Assembly: GCF_900111835.1 (NCBI RefSeq)
Contig: NZ_FOJP01000004.1
Coordinates: forward strand, 249,221 to 313,220
Direction: 5' to 3'
Origin: Metapseudomonas otitidis
GTDB taxonomy: Bacteria > Pseudomonadota > Gammaproteobacteria > Pseudomonadales > Pseudomonadaceae
Length of the DNA: 64,000 nucleotides
Part shown: piece after piece, positions 39,236 to 47,698 of the stretch
How positions within the stretch are numbered: the first letter of the stretch is position 1
How the letters are laid out: each line of letters starts with the position of its first letter
Notes under the pieces: model-generated
Database searches by the model: none
What the model was told of the DNA's origin: nothing
What the model saw: the letters and a program-made list of their open reading frames with translations, nothing else
Position numbers and translations under genes: made by a program

Positions 39236-39811
39236 TCACTGATTATTGCAAACCCGCTGCACTGCCGCCTTCGCAGCCCGGAGATCGAACAGCTCCGGAT
39301 CGAACGTGCCACCCGCCCACTCCAGTGCCTCCCGACCAGCAGGGCTGGTGGGAGAGTGGATGCTCTGCAAGAACGCCATGTACCCGTGTGGCCCGCCTAC
39401 GTCCTCCGGCGGACATGCGCCGGCTCCGTCCAGCAGCTCGCACCAGGCCCCCGTAACCTCGCACGGCCGGACAGATTCCACTGCGATCACATGCAGCCAT
39501 TCATCCCCGAAGTCGTAGATGTACTGCATCCGGTCCCCTGGTTTAAGCGCGCGCCGTACTTTCACTCGGCGATCGTCCGCTGTTCCCGCTTCCGGCAGTC
39601 CTATGTCGGGGTCAGGTGGCAGGTAGTGGTCGATGCCATTGGTGAACTCATGCAGATGGCGGCTCTCCCAGCCGAATGCTGCCTGGATGAAGTGGTGTAG
39701 CCGTCGTAGCGAGCAATCCCCCGTTACCGCCAGCCGCCGCCAGACGGGTGCCAGTACCACCAGGGGAGCCAACTGAACATGCAGCACATATATCGATGGA
39801 GTCGTTGCCAT
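39236..39811 (-). CDS. Plasmid pRiA4b ORF-3 family protein
   Basis: A 191-residue protein. It shows the family pattern: YVLHVQLAPLVVLAPVWRRLAV near the N-terminus, LRRLHHFIQAAFGWESRHLHEF, and MQYIYDFGDEWLHVIAVES in the middle. The C-terminus has GGPHGYMAFLQSI. Family members occur on plasmids and mobile elements (IS1096 TnpR-like) and in chromosomes; the function is not established. It is the first gene of the accessory region and stands alone with AT-richer flanks. The ATG at 39811 matches the family N-terminus. Confidence 0.85.
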   Translation of the reverse strand: MATTPSIYVLHVQLAPLVVLAPVWRRLAVTGDCSLRRLHHFIQAAFGWESRHLHEFTNGIDHYLPPDPDIGLPEAGTADDRRVKVRRALKPGDRMQYIYDFGDEWLHVIAVESVRPCEVTGAWCELLDGAGACPPEDVGGPHGYMAFLQSIHSPTSPAGREALEWAGGTFDPELFDLRAAKAAVQRVCNNQ

Positions 39812-40297
39812 TCATTCTTCCTGTTGCCCTGGCTTTGAGCAGAAGCAGTCCTTACTTGGTCCGAGGCTCATCAGTGAGCCGCTCTTGATTGCAGACGAAG
39901 GACTGTCGACCAGGTAACGGGCTTAAGCAAGGTTTTCTGGGAAGCAAGGCCTGCACATTCGGATGCGAGGCGAGGGGGATTGATACCGGGCGATGGGGCG
40001 ACGCGTTGCTACGGCTGTCGGCGGTGTCCTTCGTGTGGGAACGGGTCCTGTTGGCAACCTGGGGTGTTCGCTTTGAGCTGGGTACTTGTGCTTGAGGAGC
40101 ATAGGCGGCTGTTTGATGGCTGCTGGTGGGCTGAAGCCCACCCCATGTTCCTTATAGCTCGTCGGACCTCCGGCGGATTTACTTTCCCTGCTTGCCTGCT
40201 ATTGACCTCAACTTAGCTTGAGGTTTTATCGTCCTGCCTGTTCTTGCCTGCCACCCAGAGTGCGGCAAGCGTCTTTTGCAATCTACAAGGACCCGGA
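39812..40297. other. Non-coding stretch holding an SDR gene remnant and a GTGGGC palindrome
   Basis: There is no intact gene. The right half (39991-40147) is a decayed copy of the SDR 3' end found again at 41419-41570. The left half shows nothing recognisable. The segment just before 40298 should carry the promoter and the GGA ribosome site of the DUF2165 gene. Confidence 0.55.
39991..40147 (+). repeat. Duplicated 3' end of the SDR gene, copy A (remnant)
   Basis: This segment matches 41419-41570 base by base with many point changes. The conserved parts include the codons for DALLRLSAVSFV (compare NALLRLSAASFV in copy B), the GAGCTG.GTACT.GT stretch after the stop codon, TTTGATGGCT, and the palindrome GGTGGGCT-GA-AGCCCACC (40125-40142). 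In copy A the SDR frame is shifted after SFVWERVLLA and the rest of the gene is missing. The two copies flank the DUF2165-SDR unit as direct repeats. Confidence 0.7.
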
Positions 40298-40783
40298 ATG
40301 GACACCCAGACTTCATTGATGATCTTCCAAACTACGTGCTTCCTTGGGTTTGCGCTGTGGTTGAGCATTGCCCTGATCAACAACCTGCACGGTTTCGCCA
40401 GCTCGGTGAAGGCGGTAGGGGCGACGCTGTCGATGGCGCCCTTGCGCCAGCCGCCCGTGGTCGACATCCCCTTGCTCAGCCGGGCACTGGTTTCGCCGAC
40501 GCTGCATCGCCTGGCGCTGGCGGTGATTGTGGTGCTGCAACTGGTAGCCGTTCTTGCCGTGTGGTTGGGGTGCTATCTCCTATTGCTCGGCGGTGGCCTG
40601 GAGGCCGCTCGACCCTGGTTGAACCTGGCGCTGAGCATGACCTTGGCGTCGCTCTTCGCCATGCTGCTGGGCGGGCTCTGGTTCGCCTACTGGATACGCC
40701 AGGAGGGCCTGCAATTGACGCACCTGATGCTGGTGATCTGGGTATTGCTGAACTTCCTCGTGCTCAATCTGCGCTGGAGCTGA
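40298..40783 (+). CDS. DUF2165 family membrane protein
   Basis: A 161-residue protein with four hydrophobic helices. The first contains FLGFALWLSIALINNLHGF, where the LW..A..NN pattern is typical of DUF2165 small integral membrane proteins. The ATG at 40298 follows a GGA-containing ribosome site; the upstream in-frame extension lacks one. It ends four bases before the broken SDR gene, so the two were an operon. No function is known for DUF2165. Confidence 0.82.
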   Translation: MDTQTSLMIFQTTCFLGFALWLSIALINNLHGFASSVKAVGATLSMAPLRQPPVVDIPLLSRALVSPTLHRLALAVIVVLQLVAVLAVWLGCYLLLLGGGLEAARPWLNLALSMTLASLFAMLLGGLWFAYWIRQEGLQLTHLMLVIWVLLNFLVLNLRWS

Positions 40784-40787
40784 CCTT

Positions 40788-41504
40788 ATGAAGATGATGG
40801 TGATAGGCGCTAGCAGGGGCCTGGGTCGTGCGTTGGTGGAGGGGCTGGGCAAGCCGGGGGACCAGATCGTGGGCGTATCGCGCAGTCGGCCGGATCGGCT
40901 GGCGGTCGCCGCAGGCGTCGACATCCAGTGGATCGAGGCCGACCTGACCGAGCCGAAGGTAGCCGTGGCGCATATCGAGGCCCAGGCACCGGCGGAGCTC
41001 GATGTGCTCATCTGCAACGTCGGCATCTGGGAGCCGCAGGCCTTCAGCGAGGGGTACGACTTCCTGAGCGATAGCGATGAGACGCTCGCCGGGTTGGTGG
41101 AGGTGAACATCACCGCCACGCTGTTGTTGCTCAAGCGCCTGATGCCAAGGCTGCTCGACTCTGCCAGGCCACAGCTGATCCTCACCGGCTCCACCTCCGC
41201 CCTGCACCGCAGCGGGTGACCCGAGGTAGCGTTCGGTGCCTCCAAGTTCGCGTTGAACGGGATGGCCGATGCGTTGCGCGAGGGCTTTCGCGACCAGCGG
41301 CTGGCAGTGACGGTGCTGCAGTTGGGGTACCTGAACACTGACGACCCACTGGCTGTGCCAATGGAAGAGGCAGCCGCGCGAGGGGAGGGGCAACTAGTGC
41401 CTGTGCACGATGTCGTCACCATGGTCAACGCGCTGCTGCGGCTGTCAGCGGCTTCCTTCGTGCGGGAACTGATCTTGCCGGCAATCGAGGACGGACGTTT
41501 TTGA
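40788..41504 (+). pseudogene. SDR family oxidoreductase interrupted by an in-frame stop
   Basis: The frame reads as a 238-codon short-chain dehydrogenase broken by one TGA at 41217-41219. Before it: the NAD(P) motif GASRGLGRALVEGLG, DVLICNVGIWEP (the NAG motif altered) and LILTGSTSALHRSG. After it, in the same frame: PEVAFGASKFALNGMADALREGF, then a normal C-terminus ending at 41504. A single CGA-to-TGA change explains the stop. The catalytic YxxxK motif reads FGASK, with Phe in place of Tyr, so the protein was probably inactive or altered before the stop. The flanking repeats and the decayed zone downstream support a dying locus. Confidence 0.85.
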
Positions 41505-41570
41505 GCTGAGTACTGGTACTGGAGGGGCACGGGCGGATGTTTGATGGCTATCGGTGGGCTGAAGCCCACT
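41419..41570 (+). repeat. SDR 3' end direct repeat, copy B
   Basis: The counterpart of 39991-40147. It covers the last codons of the SDR gene, its stop, and the palindrome GGTGGGCT-GA-AGCCCACT at 41553-41570. The palindrome resembles the short GC-rich REP-type hairpins scattered in pseudomonad genomes and may act as a terminator. Confidence 0.65.
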
Positions 41571-42388
41571 CTACCGGCCAGGTTGTCTTGCTCAGAGCGC
41601 TTACAGCCGCATGTTCACCAGGGTCTTGGTGTGCACCATCACGTCCCCGAGTGCCATGGCCCTCGGCGTGTGCCTGGTGTTGTCTGCGATGCGCTCCAGT
41701 TACTCACTCCCTGCCAAAAGCAGACGACGCATGACGGTGTGGTTGGCCTAGGCGATGAGGTAGACACCGTCTCCAGCAAAAACCTTCATGCTGCAATCCA
41801 CGATGACTGCATCGCCTTCGTTGAGGGTGCTTTCCACATGAGGCTCTTGCCGGCGCGGAGCCTCAGCATTTCAAGCACGAAGGCAGTCGTTCCGTCCTTT
41901 CCCTTGTTAGCGGAAGTGATCGATCTCACCCGCCCCGCTGACGAGCCGCAGCTGCGCGCTGGGCTGCGTAGCTTATGGAAGTGGTGCCGTCGGATCAGCA
42001 GGTGGAGTTCCTGCACGAGCACGAGAAGCTGAGAGTCACCAGCCAGGTGCAACTGCTGGGGCTGTTCCTCAATGGGCTGATGGAGGAGGTGGCGACTCCC
42101 GGTATCCGGCCCTGCGGCCCCGACACCTAGGCAGTGCCTACCGCGCCATGGCAGCACCGGGTTCTGCAGCTCCGATTGTCCTCTCCATTCCCACTTTGCA
42201 CGGGGCGGCGCCTTGCTGTGCGCCTTTGGTGGCCTTGGCGCGAAACGCATTGCGGTCTGCCGAGGCAAGGCCTACAGCGGTGCCCGAAGCTGGCTACTGT
42301 CCGAGTCGTACCGCTGCGTGCGCGTGCGTTGTTAGTGTGGCCCTTGCCGTGCCCGGCTCGCCTGATAGGAGATCTGCCCGAGCAGCCG
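41571..42388. other. Degenerate zone with gene fragments
   Basis: About 800 bases with no intact gene. Short, frameshifted fragments are visible on both strands. On the minus strand, near 41600-41660, is a C-terminus reading MALGDVMVHTKTLVNMRL and then a stop, followed by the S24-like piece (41748-41840). On the plus strand a 51-codon frame at 41975-42130 reads MEVVPSDQQVEFLHEHEKL. The AAHS transporter fragment begins at its right end. Confidence 0.5.
41748..41840 (-). pseudogene. Fragment of a LexA/CI-like S24 peptidase repressor
   Basis: Thirty codons read HVESTLNEGDAVIVDCSM then KVFAGDGVYLIA and a stop. This matches the S24 pattern SMEPTLxxGDxVLVD...DGVYLI that surrounds the catalytic Ser of phage CI and LexA C-terminal domains. 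The upstream sequence in another frame reads LRAGKSLMW, so a frameshift separates the SM dyad from the rest. No DNA-binding domain remains. It is probably a remnant of a prophage or element regulator. Confidence 0.5.
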
Positions 42389-42727
42389 CGCTCGCCGGTC
42401 TCCATCTTGTTCGAGGAGGGCCAGGCGCTGCGCACATTGATGCTGTGGCTGACCTTCTTCTGTGGCTTGTTCGTGTTCTATCTGTTGACCAACTGGCTTC
42501 CCACCATCCTGCGCTCCAGCGGCTACGGACCGAGCGAGTCGGCTCACGTGGCGTCGATGATTCCCATGGGCGGGGTCCTGGGCAGCATCGTCATGGCACT
42601 GCTGCTGGACTGGGTAGGGCCACGTTGGGTGCTGTCGCTGCAGGCAGTGCTCTCGGTCGTGGCGCTGGGGCTGATCGGCACCCGACTGGGTCGCGCGAGG
42701 TGGTGGCCAGCCTGGCGCTCGGGGTGA
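42389..42727 (+). pseudogene. Fragment of an aromatic-acid MFS transporter (AAHS family)
   Basis: About 110 codons read RSPVSILFEEGQALRTLML, WLTFFCGLFVFYLLTNWLP and SMIPMGGVLGSIVMALLLD. This is the central loop and helices 7-10 of PcaK/BenK-type aromatic acid:proton symporters. There is no start and no N-terminal half, and the frame is lost after LGLIGTRLGRA. The remainder seems to continue in another frame toward 42770. It may once have belonged with the aldehyde dehydrogenase downstream in an aromatic or aldehyde catabolic cluster. Confidence 0.65.
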
Positions 42728-42905
42728 TGGGCTGGCGTCGCGTGGCCAAGGTGGCAATGGCACGGCCTTGATGGGTTGCGCCTCGCCACTTGGCACGGTG
42801 ACGAGAGGGCCGGCGGGGTAGCGTCGCCAGAGGTGCAGGTCTGGCGTGGCATATATGCAGCGGTTTGTGTGCCGCCCTGGATGGGCTGCATTGACGAGGA
42901 GAACC

Positions 42906-44378
42906 ATGGGTACGGGAATGCTCTACATTGATGGCCGCTGGCTGGCTCCGGCCGCCTGTCGCCGTTTCACCAGCGTGGACCCGGCCACGGAGGCCCCCAT
43001 CCAGACGCTGGTGATGGCCGGCCTGCGAGAGGTGGACCAGGCCGTATGCGCCGCGCGGCGGGCCTTCGATAGCCACTGGCGCTTCACCAGCGGGCGCGAG
43101 CGTGGTGCATTGCTGGACGGCATCGCCGACGACCTGGCCGTCCGTGCCGAGGCCCTGGCCCTGTTGGAGGTGCAGGACCACGGCAAGCCCTACCCGGATG
43201 CTCTGCAGGACGTGGCCGATGCCGCCGCCTGCTTCCGCTATTACGCGGGCCTGGCGCGGGCGCTGGATGAGCGCCAGGGCTTGGCGCTGGAGATCGACGA
43301 CCCACGTTTCGAGTGCCGCGTGATGCACGAGCCGGTAGGCGTCGCGGCGCTGTTCACACCCTTCACCTTCCCGTTGCTGACAGCGGCCTGGTGCGTTGCG
43401 CCGGCACTGGCGGCAGGGGCCACCTGCGTCATCAAGCCATCCTCGCTGACGCCGCTCTCCACCCTGGAGCTGGCACGTTCGGCCGATATGGCCGGGCTGC
43501 CTTCCGGCGTGCTCAACGTGCTGCTGGGCTATGGCGCGGAGCTGGGGCCCGCGCTGGTGCAGCACCCGGAGGTGGACAAGGTGACCTTCGCCGGCAGCCT
43601 GGCCAACGGCACCCAGGTGATGGCCAGCGCCGCGCCGGACATCAAGCCGGTGAGCCTGGAGCTGGGCGGCAAGTCCTCGCTCATCGTGTTCGACGACGCT
43701 GACATCGAGACGGCCGTGGAGTGGGCGCTGTATGGCGCGTTCTGGAACCAGGGGCAGACCAGCAGCGCACTGTCGCGGCTGCTGGTGCAGGAGGCGCTGT
43801 TCGAGCCGCTGCTGGAATGCCTGGTGGCCCGCACCCAGGCCCTGCGTGTGGGGCCGGGAATGGAGCCGGGCGTGCGGCTCGGGCCCTTGGCCGGGCTTCG
43901 TCATCTGCACCGGATGATCAGCCTCATTGCCCAGGGCCAGCAGGATGCTCGCCTGCTTTGCGGTGGCCTGCGTCCCTCGCTCCTGGGGCGAGGCTATTTC
44001 ATCCAGCCGGCGGTGTTCGCCGAGCCCGACGTGGCCAGCCCGCTGTGGCGGCACGAGTGCCTGGGCCCGGTGCTGAGCGTGAAGCGCTTCCGCAATGAGG
44101 AAGAGGCGCTGGCCCTGGCCAACGACACCATCTACGGGCTGGCGGCAGCGGTCGTCACGGGTGACCCCGCCCGCGCGGACTGGATGAGCCAGCGGCTGCG
44201 GGCCGGGGTGGTCTGGCTCAACTGCGCCCATGCCGGCTTCATCCAGGCGCCCTGGGGCGGCAACCGGCTCAGCGGCAATGGCCGCCAGCGCGGCCCCTGG
44301 GGCCTGCAGAACTACCTGGCGCCCAAGCAAGTGACCCGTTTCGTGGGGGCGCAGCCCTGGAGGTGGCGCCAGCCCTAG
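42906..44378 (+). CDS. Aldehyde dehydrogenase homologue lacking the catalytic cysteine
   Basis: A 490-residue ALDH-fold protein with a GAGGAG ribosome site. The NAD-binding part is well kept (CVIKPSSLTPLSTLELA, VTFAGSLANGTQVM), as is the general-base Glu (LELGGKSS). However, the active-site segment reads NQGQTSSALSRLL where family members have GQ.CSA, so the nucleophilic Cys is Ser. The oxyanion Asn segment PWNYPLL reads PFTFPLL, with Thr for Asn. The closest recognisable group is the betaine-aldehyde dehydrogenase type. It should not act as a normal dehydrogenase; it may be a decaying gene or a repurposed binding protein. The frame is fully open. Confidence 0.82.
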   Translation: MGTGMLYIDGRWLAPAACRRFTSVDPATEAPIQTLVMAGLREVDQAVCAARRAFDSHWRFTSGRERGALLDGIADDLAVRAEALALLEVQDHGKPYPDALQDVADAAACFRYYAGLARALDERQGLALEIDDPRFECRVMHEPVGVAALFTPFTFPLLTAAWCVAPALAAGATCVIKPSSLTPLSTLELARSADMAGLPSGVLNVLLGYGAELGPALVQHPEVDKVTFAGSLANGTQVMASAAPDIKPVSLELGGKSSLIVFDDADIETAVEWALYGAFWNQGQTSSALSRLLVQEALFEPLLECLVARTQALRVGPGMEPGVRLGPLAGLRHLHRMISLIAQGQQDARLLCGGLRPSLLGRGYFIQPAVFAEPDVASPLWRHECLGPVLSVKRFRNEEEALALANDTIYGLAAAVVTGDPARADWMSQRLRAGVVWLNCAHAGFIQAPWGGNRLSGNGRQRGPWGLQNYLAPKQVTRFVGAQPWRWRQP

Positions 44379-44416
44379 GCTGGTCGGGGTGCGCGTATGC
44401 CCGAATAGGGGCGTAC

Positions 44417-46240
44417 TCATCGCAGCTGCATGAGGCTCCAGTACATGGAGAAGTGCCCGAGGTGATTGGGGTGAAACATGCCGTATTGCCAGGCCTCCCG
44501 ACCGAAGCGCGAGTCGGCGTACTGGGTCAGCAGGGCGTCGTTGGGGGTGCGGAACCAGTGTGCGGTACTGGCCCAGGGCTCGGTCTGCCAGGGCTTGTAC
44601 GGCCACCAGTAGCCGGCCGGTGTCTGTTTGTAGGTGGTGGGCAGCTCCAGGTCGTACCGTCCGCTACGTGCGCAAAACCCATGGGTGCGGAAGGGGGCGG
44701 CTATGTCGAGGGTCTGCACCTGTCCTCCGGCGCTGGCGAGGATGGTTCGCTGCAGTGGGTCCACGGTATGGCGTTCGACCTCTTTCACTTTCACGGCGAG
44801 CGGGCCAATGGTATAGCGGCCGTACCACTGGGCGACCGGGATCGGTAACTCTTCGTCCAGCACGCGGAACAGTTCGTTCTTCAGGGCCCTGGAAGCGGTA
44901 GTCGAAGCGCCGACATCGCACACCGCCCCGGATTCGTCACGGGTCGGTGAGGGGTAGTTCAACTGCAGCAGGCGTGCGGGCTGCAGGTACTGGTTGATCA
45001 GTCGATGGCTGAGGCGGATGTTCTGCCCGAGCCAGTCATCCGCGAAGGCCTTTTCGGCGCTGAAGATATCGCCGCAGCGTGTGTCGTTCAGACTGTTGTG
45101 TCGGGGGCAGGCCATCTTGCTTTTGGGTGTGAGCGCGCGGTTGACCTGGCTGACGCCGAACAGTGTGGTGACCGAGTTGTACCCGCGCTCTGGAAACGCG
45201 GTCCAGGCGATCAGGCCGGAGAAGGCCACATCGTTGCCGCCAATCGTCAGCAGCACTTCGTCGGGCGCTTTGAGCTTGCCGGAAGGGCACCGGCTGACCG
45301 TGACCTCATGCTGGATGCCGGTGCGCCGCTGCTCATGTGTGCCCTCGACCTCGCGTTGTGGCGGCTCGCTGCACAGCAGGCCCACCGCCTCATTGAGCTG
45401 GGAGTCGGGTGCCTTGTAGGTGCGCTTGCCATCCACCTGGGAGAGCTCCTGGCGGACCAGCAGGCCGTCGTAGATTTCAGCACCGGAGCAAGCGAAGGAT
45501 GCGAACTTGACGAGAGTATGAGGGGCGCGGGTGGACTGCTTGAGGGCGTAGAGAAATTGCCAGGAATAGAGAGAGCGGTGGCAACTCACGTCCTGCCAAT
45601 CGGCCTTGTCGTCGTCCTGAATATCGATGGCCTTGAAGGCCCAATCGCGGCGCAGCCCCCTGGCGGCCTTTGTGCTCAGCTGTTCCGGCCGCCAGCGGAA
45701 CGGCCGGTCCGGATTGCCTTCGCCGGAAGAGAAGGAGTCGCCCAGGCCGATGATCAGGCGCTCTTTAGGTTGGACGCTGTAGGTGAAACGGCTGACCTCC
45801 TCGCCCTGCTCGACGAAGACCTGGAGGTTGTCCGGGCGAGCGGTATCGATTTCGACGCGTTGCTCGTGTTGGCACGGACCGGCTGGCGTGACGGTTAGGC
45901 CTTTCCATGTGCATGTGGCGTCGGTGAGGCTGTCCAGCCGGACCATCACCGCGGTGCGCGGTTGATGGATGTAATCGCGGGCATAACGTTGCTGCGTGCT
46001 GTCCCATTGGGTGTGTTGGTACGCGCTGAGTACGGCTTCGCTGTAGAGGGCGAAATCCTGCTGGCGCTCCATGGCATCCAGCCCACGGGTCAGGTACTCC
46101 ACGTGCTTGGGGTTCTTGACCAGGGGAAATGGATTTTCCACGCGCCATACCAGCCCAGGCGCCGGATCGTCCGCCAGGGCGGGAGTGGGCGCGAGACAAA
46201 TCGTGAGGACGACCAGGGCTGACAGGGCGGGCGTTTTCAT
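44417..46240 (-). CDS. Secreted SGNH/GDSL-type hydrolase
   Basis: A 607-residue protein with a Sec signal peptide (cleavage after ALA, about residue 23). Catalytic signatures: block I GLGDSFSSGEGNP with Ser169; block III LLTIGGNDVAFSGL with the Asn; and a C-terminal HPNHLGH that can supply the catalytic His. Several Cys residues suggest disulfides, consistent with a periplasmic or secreted enzyme. SGNH hydrolases cleave esters, such as lipids or acetylated sugars; the substrate is unknown. It is longer than ordinary GDSL lipases, with a roughly 160-residue N-terminal extension. It lies 105 bases downstream of the four-gene operon, on the same strand, so read-through transcription is possible. 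Confidence 0.82.
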   Translation of the reverse strand: MKTPALSALVVLTICLAPTPALADDPAPGLVWRVENPFPLVKNPKHVEYLTRGLDAMERQQDFALYSEAVLSAYQHTQWDSTQQRYARDYIHQPRTAVMVRLDSLTDATCTWKGLTVTPAGPCQHEQRVEIDTARPDNLQVFVEQGEEVSRFTYSVQPKERLIIGLGDSFSSGEGNPDRPFRWRPEQLSTKAARGLRRDWAFKAIDIQDDDKADWQDVSCHRSLYSWQFLYALKQSTRAPHTLVKFASFACSGAEIYDGLLVRQELSQVDGKRTYKAPDSQLNEAVGLLCSEPPQREVEGTHEQRRTGIQHEVTVSRCPSGKLKAPDEVLLTIGGNDVAFSGLIAWTAFPERGYNSVTTLFGVSQVNRALTPKSKMACPRHNSLNDTRCGDIFSAEKAFADDWLGQNIRLSHRLINQYLQPARLLQLNYPSPTRDESGAVCDVGASTTASRALKNELFRVLDEELPIPVAQWYGRYTIGPLAVKVKEVERHTVDPLQRTILASAGGQVQTLDIAAPFRTHGFCARSGRYDLELPTTYKQTPAGYWWPYKPWQTEPWASTAHWFRTPNDALLTQYADSRFGREAWQYGMFHPNHLGHFSMYWSLMQLR

Positions 46241-46345
46241 GCGTGCTCCTTCACGAGTGATGTTGAACCAATATCACTAGCGTGTTTCGCGGGCATTGCA
46301 AGAATCGGGGCGCCCTGAGGGGCATCGTGCTCGATGGCTTTTCCG

Positions 46346-47698
46346 CTACAGGCCGCGCTGCCGGGTGGCCGCGGCTGTGGTCTCGCTGTGCTCCAGCGCC
46401 ACTTCCTTGAGGGGCACCTCGCCGATGGCCAGGGCTCGCTCGATGGTCAACTCGTCGCCGTCGGCCTGGAGCAGCGCCTGCAAGCGCTGGAATTCCCCGC
46501 ACCAGAGGGTCTCAATGTCTCGATCACGCCGGCTGTCTCGGTCAGGCGTCAGGGCCACCGCGCGTACTTGCAAGCGGCCGTTATCTGCCTTGCCGCCGAC
46601 TTCGACACCGTAGCCGGGAGTGGCGGGCTTGCGCAGCACCACCCGACCGGTGTCGGCCCAGGCGGTGGCCATGCCTTCGCGAACTTCGTAGCCGAGGCTG
46701 GCCAATCCTTGCAGCACCGCTTCGCGGCGGGCAAGGGCGGCCTGCTGCTCCAGGTGCCGGGCCAGCGCAGCCTGGCACTGCCCGGTCAGTTCGACCACTG
46801 CCTGGGGCTGGGGTGAGGCCAGGCAGTCAGCGATGCGCTGGAGCAGGTCGCGATGGGTTTCATCGCCAAGGGAGGCGATCTCGCTGGCCAGGTCTTGCAG
46901 ATGTTCGAGTTGCTCGCGCACCTGCTGATGGGCTCGGGTGGCCTGGGCGAGGTCGAGCACCAGGCTGTCGAGCAGGAGGTTGCGTTGTGCGGGTTGGTCC
47001 TGGGCCTCGGCCTTGGCCAGGCGTTCGAGAAAGCGCTGCGCGGCCTCAGCACCCTGCAGCAACTGCAACTCGGCGATATGCCGGTCGATGCGCGTCAGTC
47101 GCTCCTGGCGTGGAAGGTCCTGGGGTTGCTGGGCCAGCCATTGCGCCAGGGTGGGGCGAGCAGTGCCCTCTTGCAGGCGTTGGGCGAGGGCACGCTGAGT
47201 TTCGGTCAGTCGTTCTTCCGTCGGGGCTCGCGCCAGGGCCGCGAAGCCTTGGGCCAGAAGGGTATCGGCGTCAGCCATTGGTGCGCCCTGGGCAACGGCA
47301 GCGAGCGACTGACGCAGTGGCTCGGGCAGTGCATCGGGTCTGCCTGCCACGGCCAGTAGCAGGGCGCTGGCGTTTTCCTGGAGCCGACGTTGCCGCTGGC
47401 GTTCATCTGCCGCGCGGGTGATGACGCGGGCCTCCCGCTCGGCGAGGTCGCGCTTGAGGAACTCGATTTCGATGGGTACCGCCTTCTGCAGGGCCGCGAA
47501 CTGCTCATCGGCGAGCATGGCGTGGAGCCGGTCGCGGCGGGCGAGGGTGGCGGCACGCTCGGTCTCGCTGAGCTCACCGATCCGTGTGGTTTGGGCCTGC
47601 CAGCGGGCGATGGCGCTTTCCAGGCGCTGCAGGTGGCCTTCACACAGGGCAATGATTTCTTCCCGGGTAACGATGCGTACGACTTTCGGTCCACTCAT
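46346..47698 (-). CDS. Helical partner protein of the helicase operon
   Basis: A 450-residue, almost entirely helical protein starting MSGPKVVRIVTREEIIALCEG. Charged heptad-like stretches (LESAIARWQAQTTRIGEL, EFLKRDLAEREARVITRAADE) suggest long coiled coils over about residues 15-130 and 290-370. The last 100 residues look like a small beta domain (GRVVLRKPATPGYGVEVGG). There is no signal peptide or enzyme motif. The ATG overlaps the stop of the 2096-residue helicase gene (ATGA), implying coupled, near-equimolar synthesis and probably a direct complex. I do not recognise the family. Confidence 0.75.
   Translation of the reverse strand: MSGPKVVRIVTREEIIALCEGHLQRLESAIARWQAQTTRIGELSETERAATLARRDRLHAMLADEQFAALQKAVPIEIEFLKRDLAEREARVITRAADERQRQRRLQENASALLLAVAGRPDALPEPLRQSLAAVAQGAPMADADTLLAQGFAALARAPTEERLTETQRALAQRLQEGTARPTLAQWLAQQPQDLPRQERLTRIDRHIAELQLLQGAEAAQRFLERLAKAEAQDQPAQRNLLLDSLVLDLAQATRAHQQVREQLEHLQDLASEIASLGDETHRDLLQRIADCLASPQPQAVVELTGQCQAALARHLEQQAALARREAVLQGLASLGYEVREGMATAWADTGRVVLRKPATPGYGVEVGGKADNGRLQVRAVALTPDRDSRRDRDIETLWCGEFQRLQALLQADGDELTIERALAIGEVPLKEVALEHSETTAAATRQRGL

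Noticed and set aside
41975..42130. 51-codon plus-strand frame (MEVVPSDQQVEFLHEHEKL...)
   Set aside because: Looks protein-like but is short, sits in a degenerate zone and has no clear ribosome site; more likely a fragment than a gene.
42591..44606. 671-codon open frame on the minus strand
   Set aside because: Antisense to the aldehyde dehydrogenase gene; composition is typical of a shadow.
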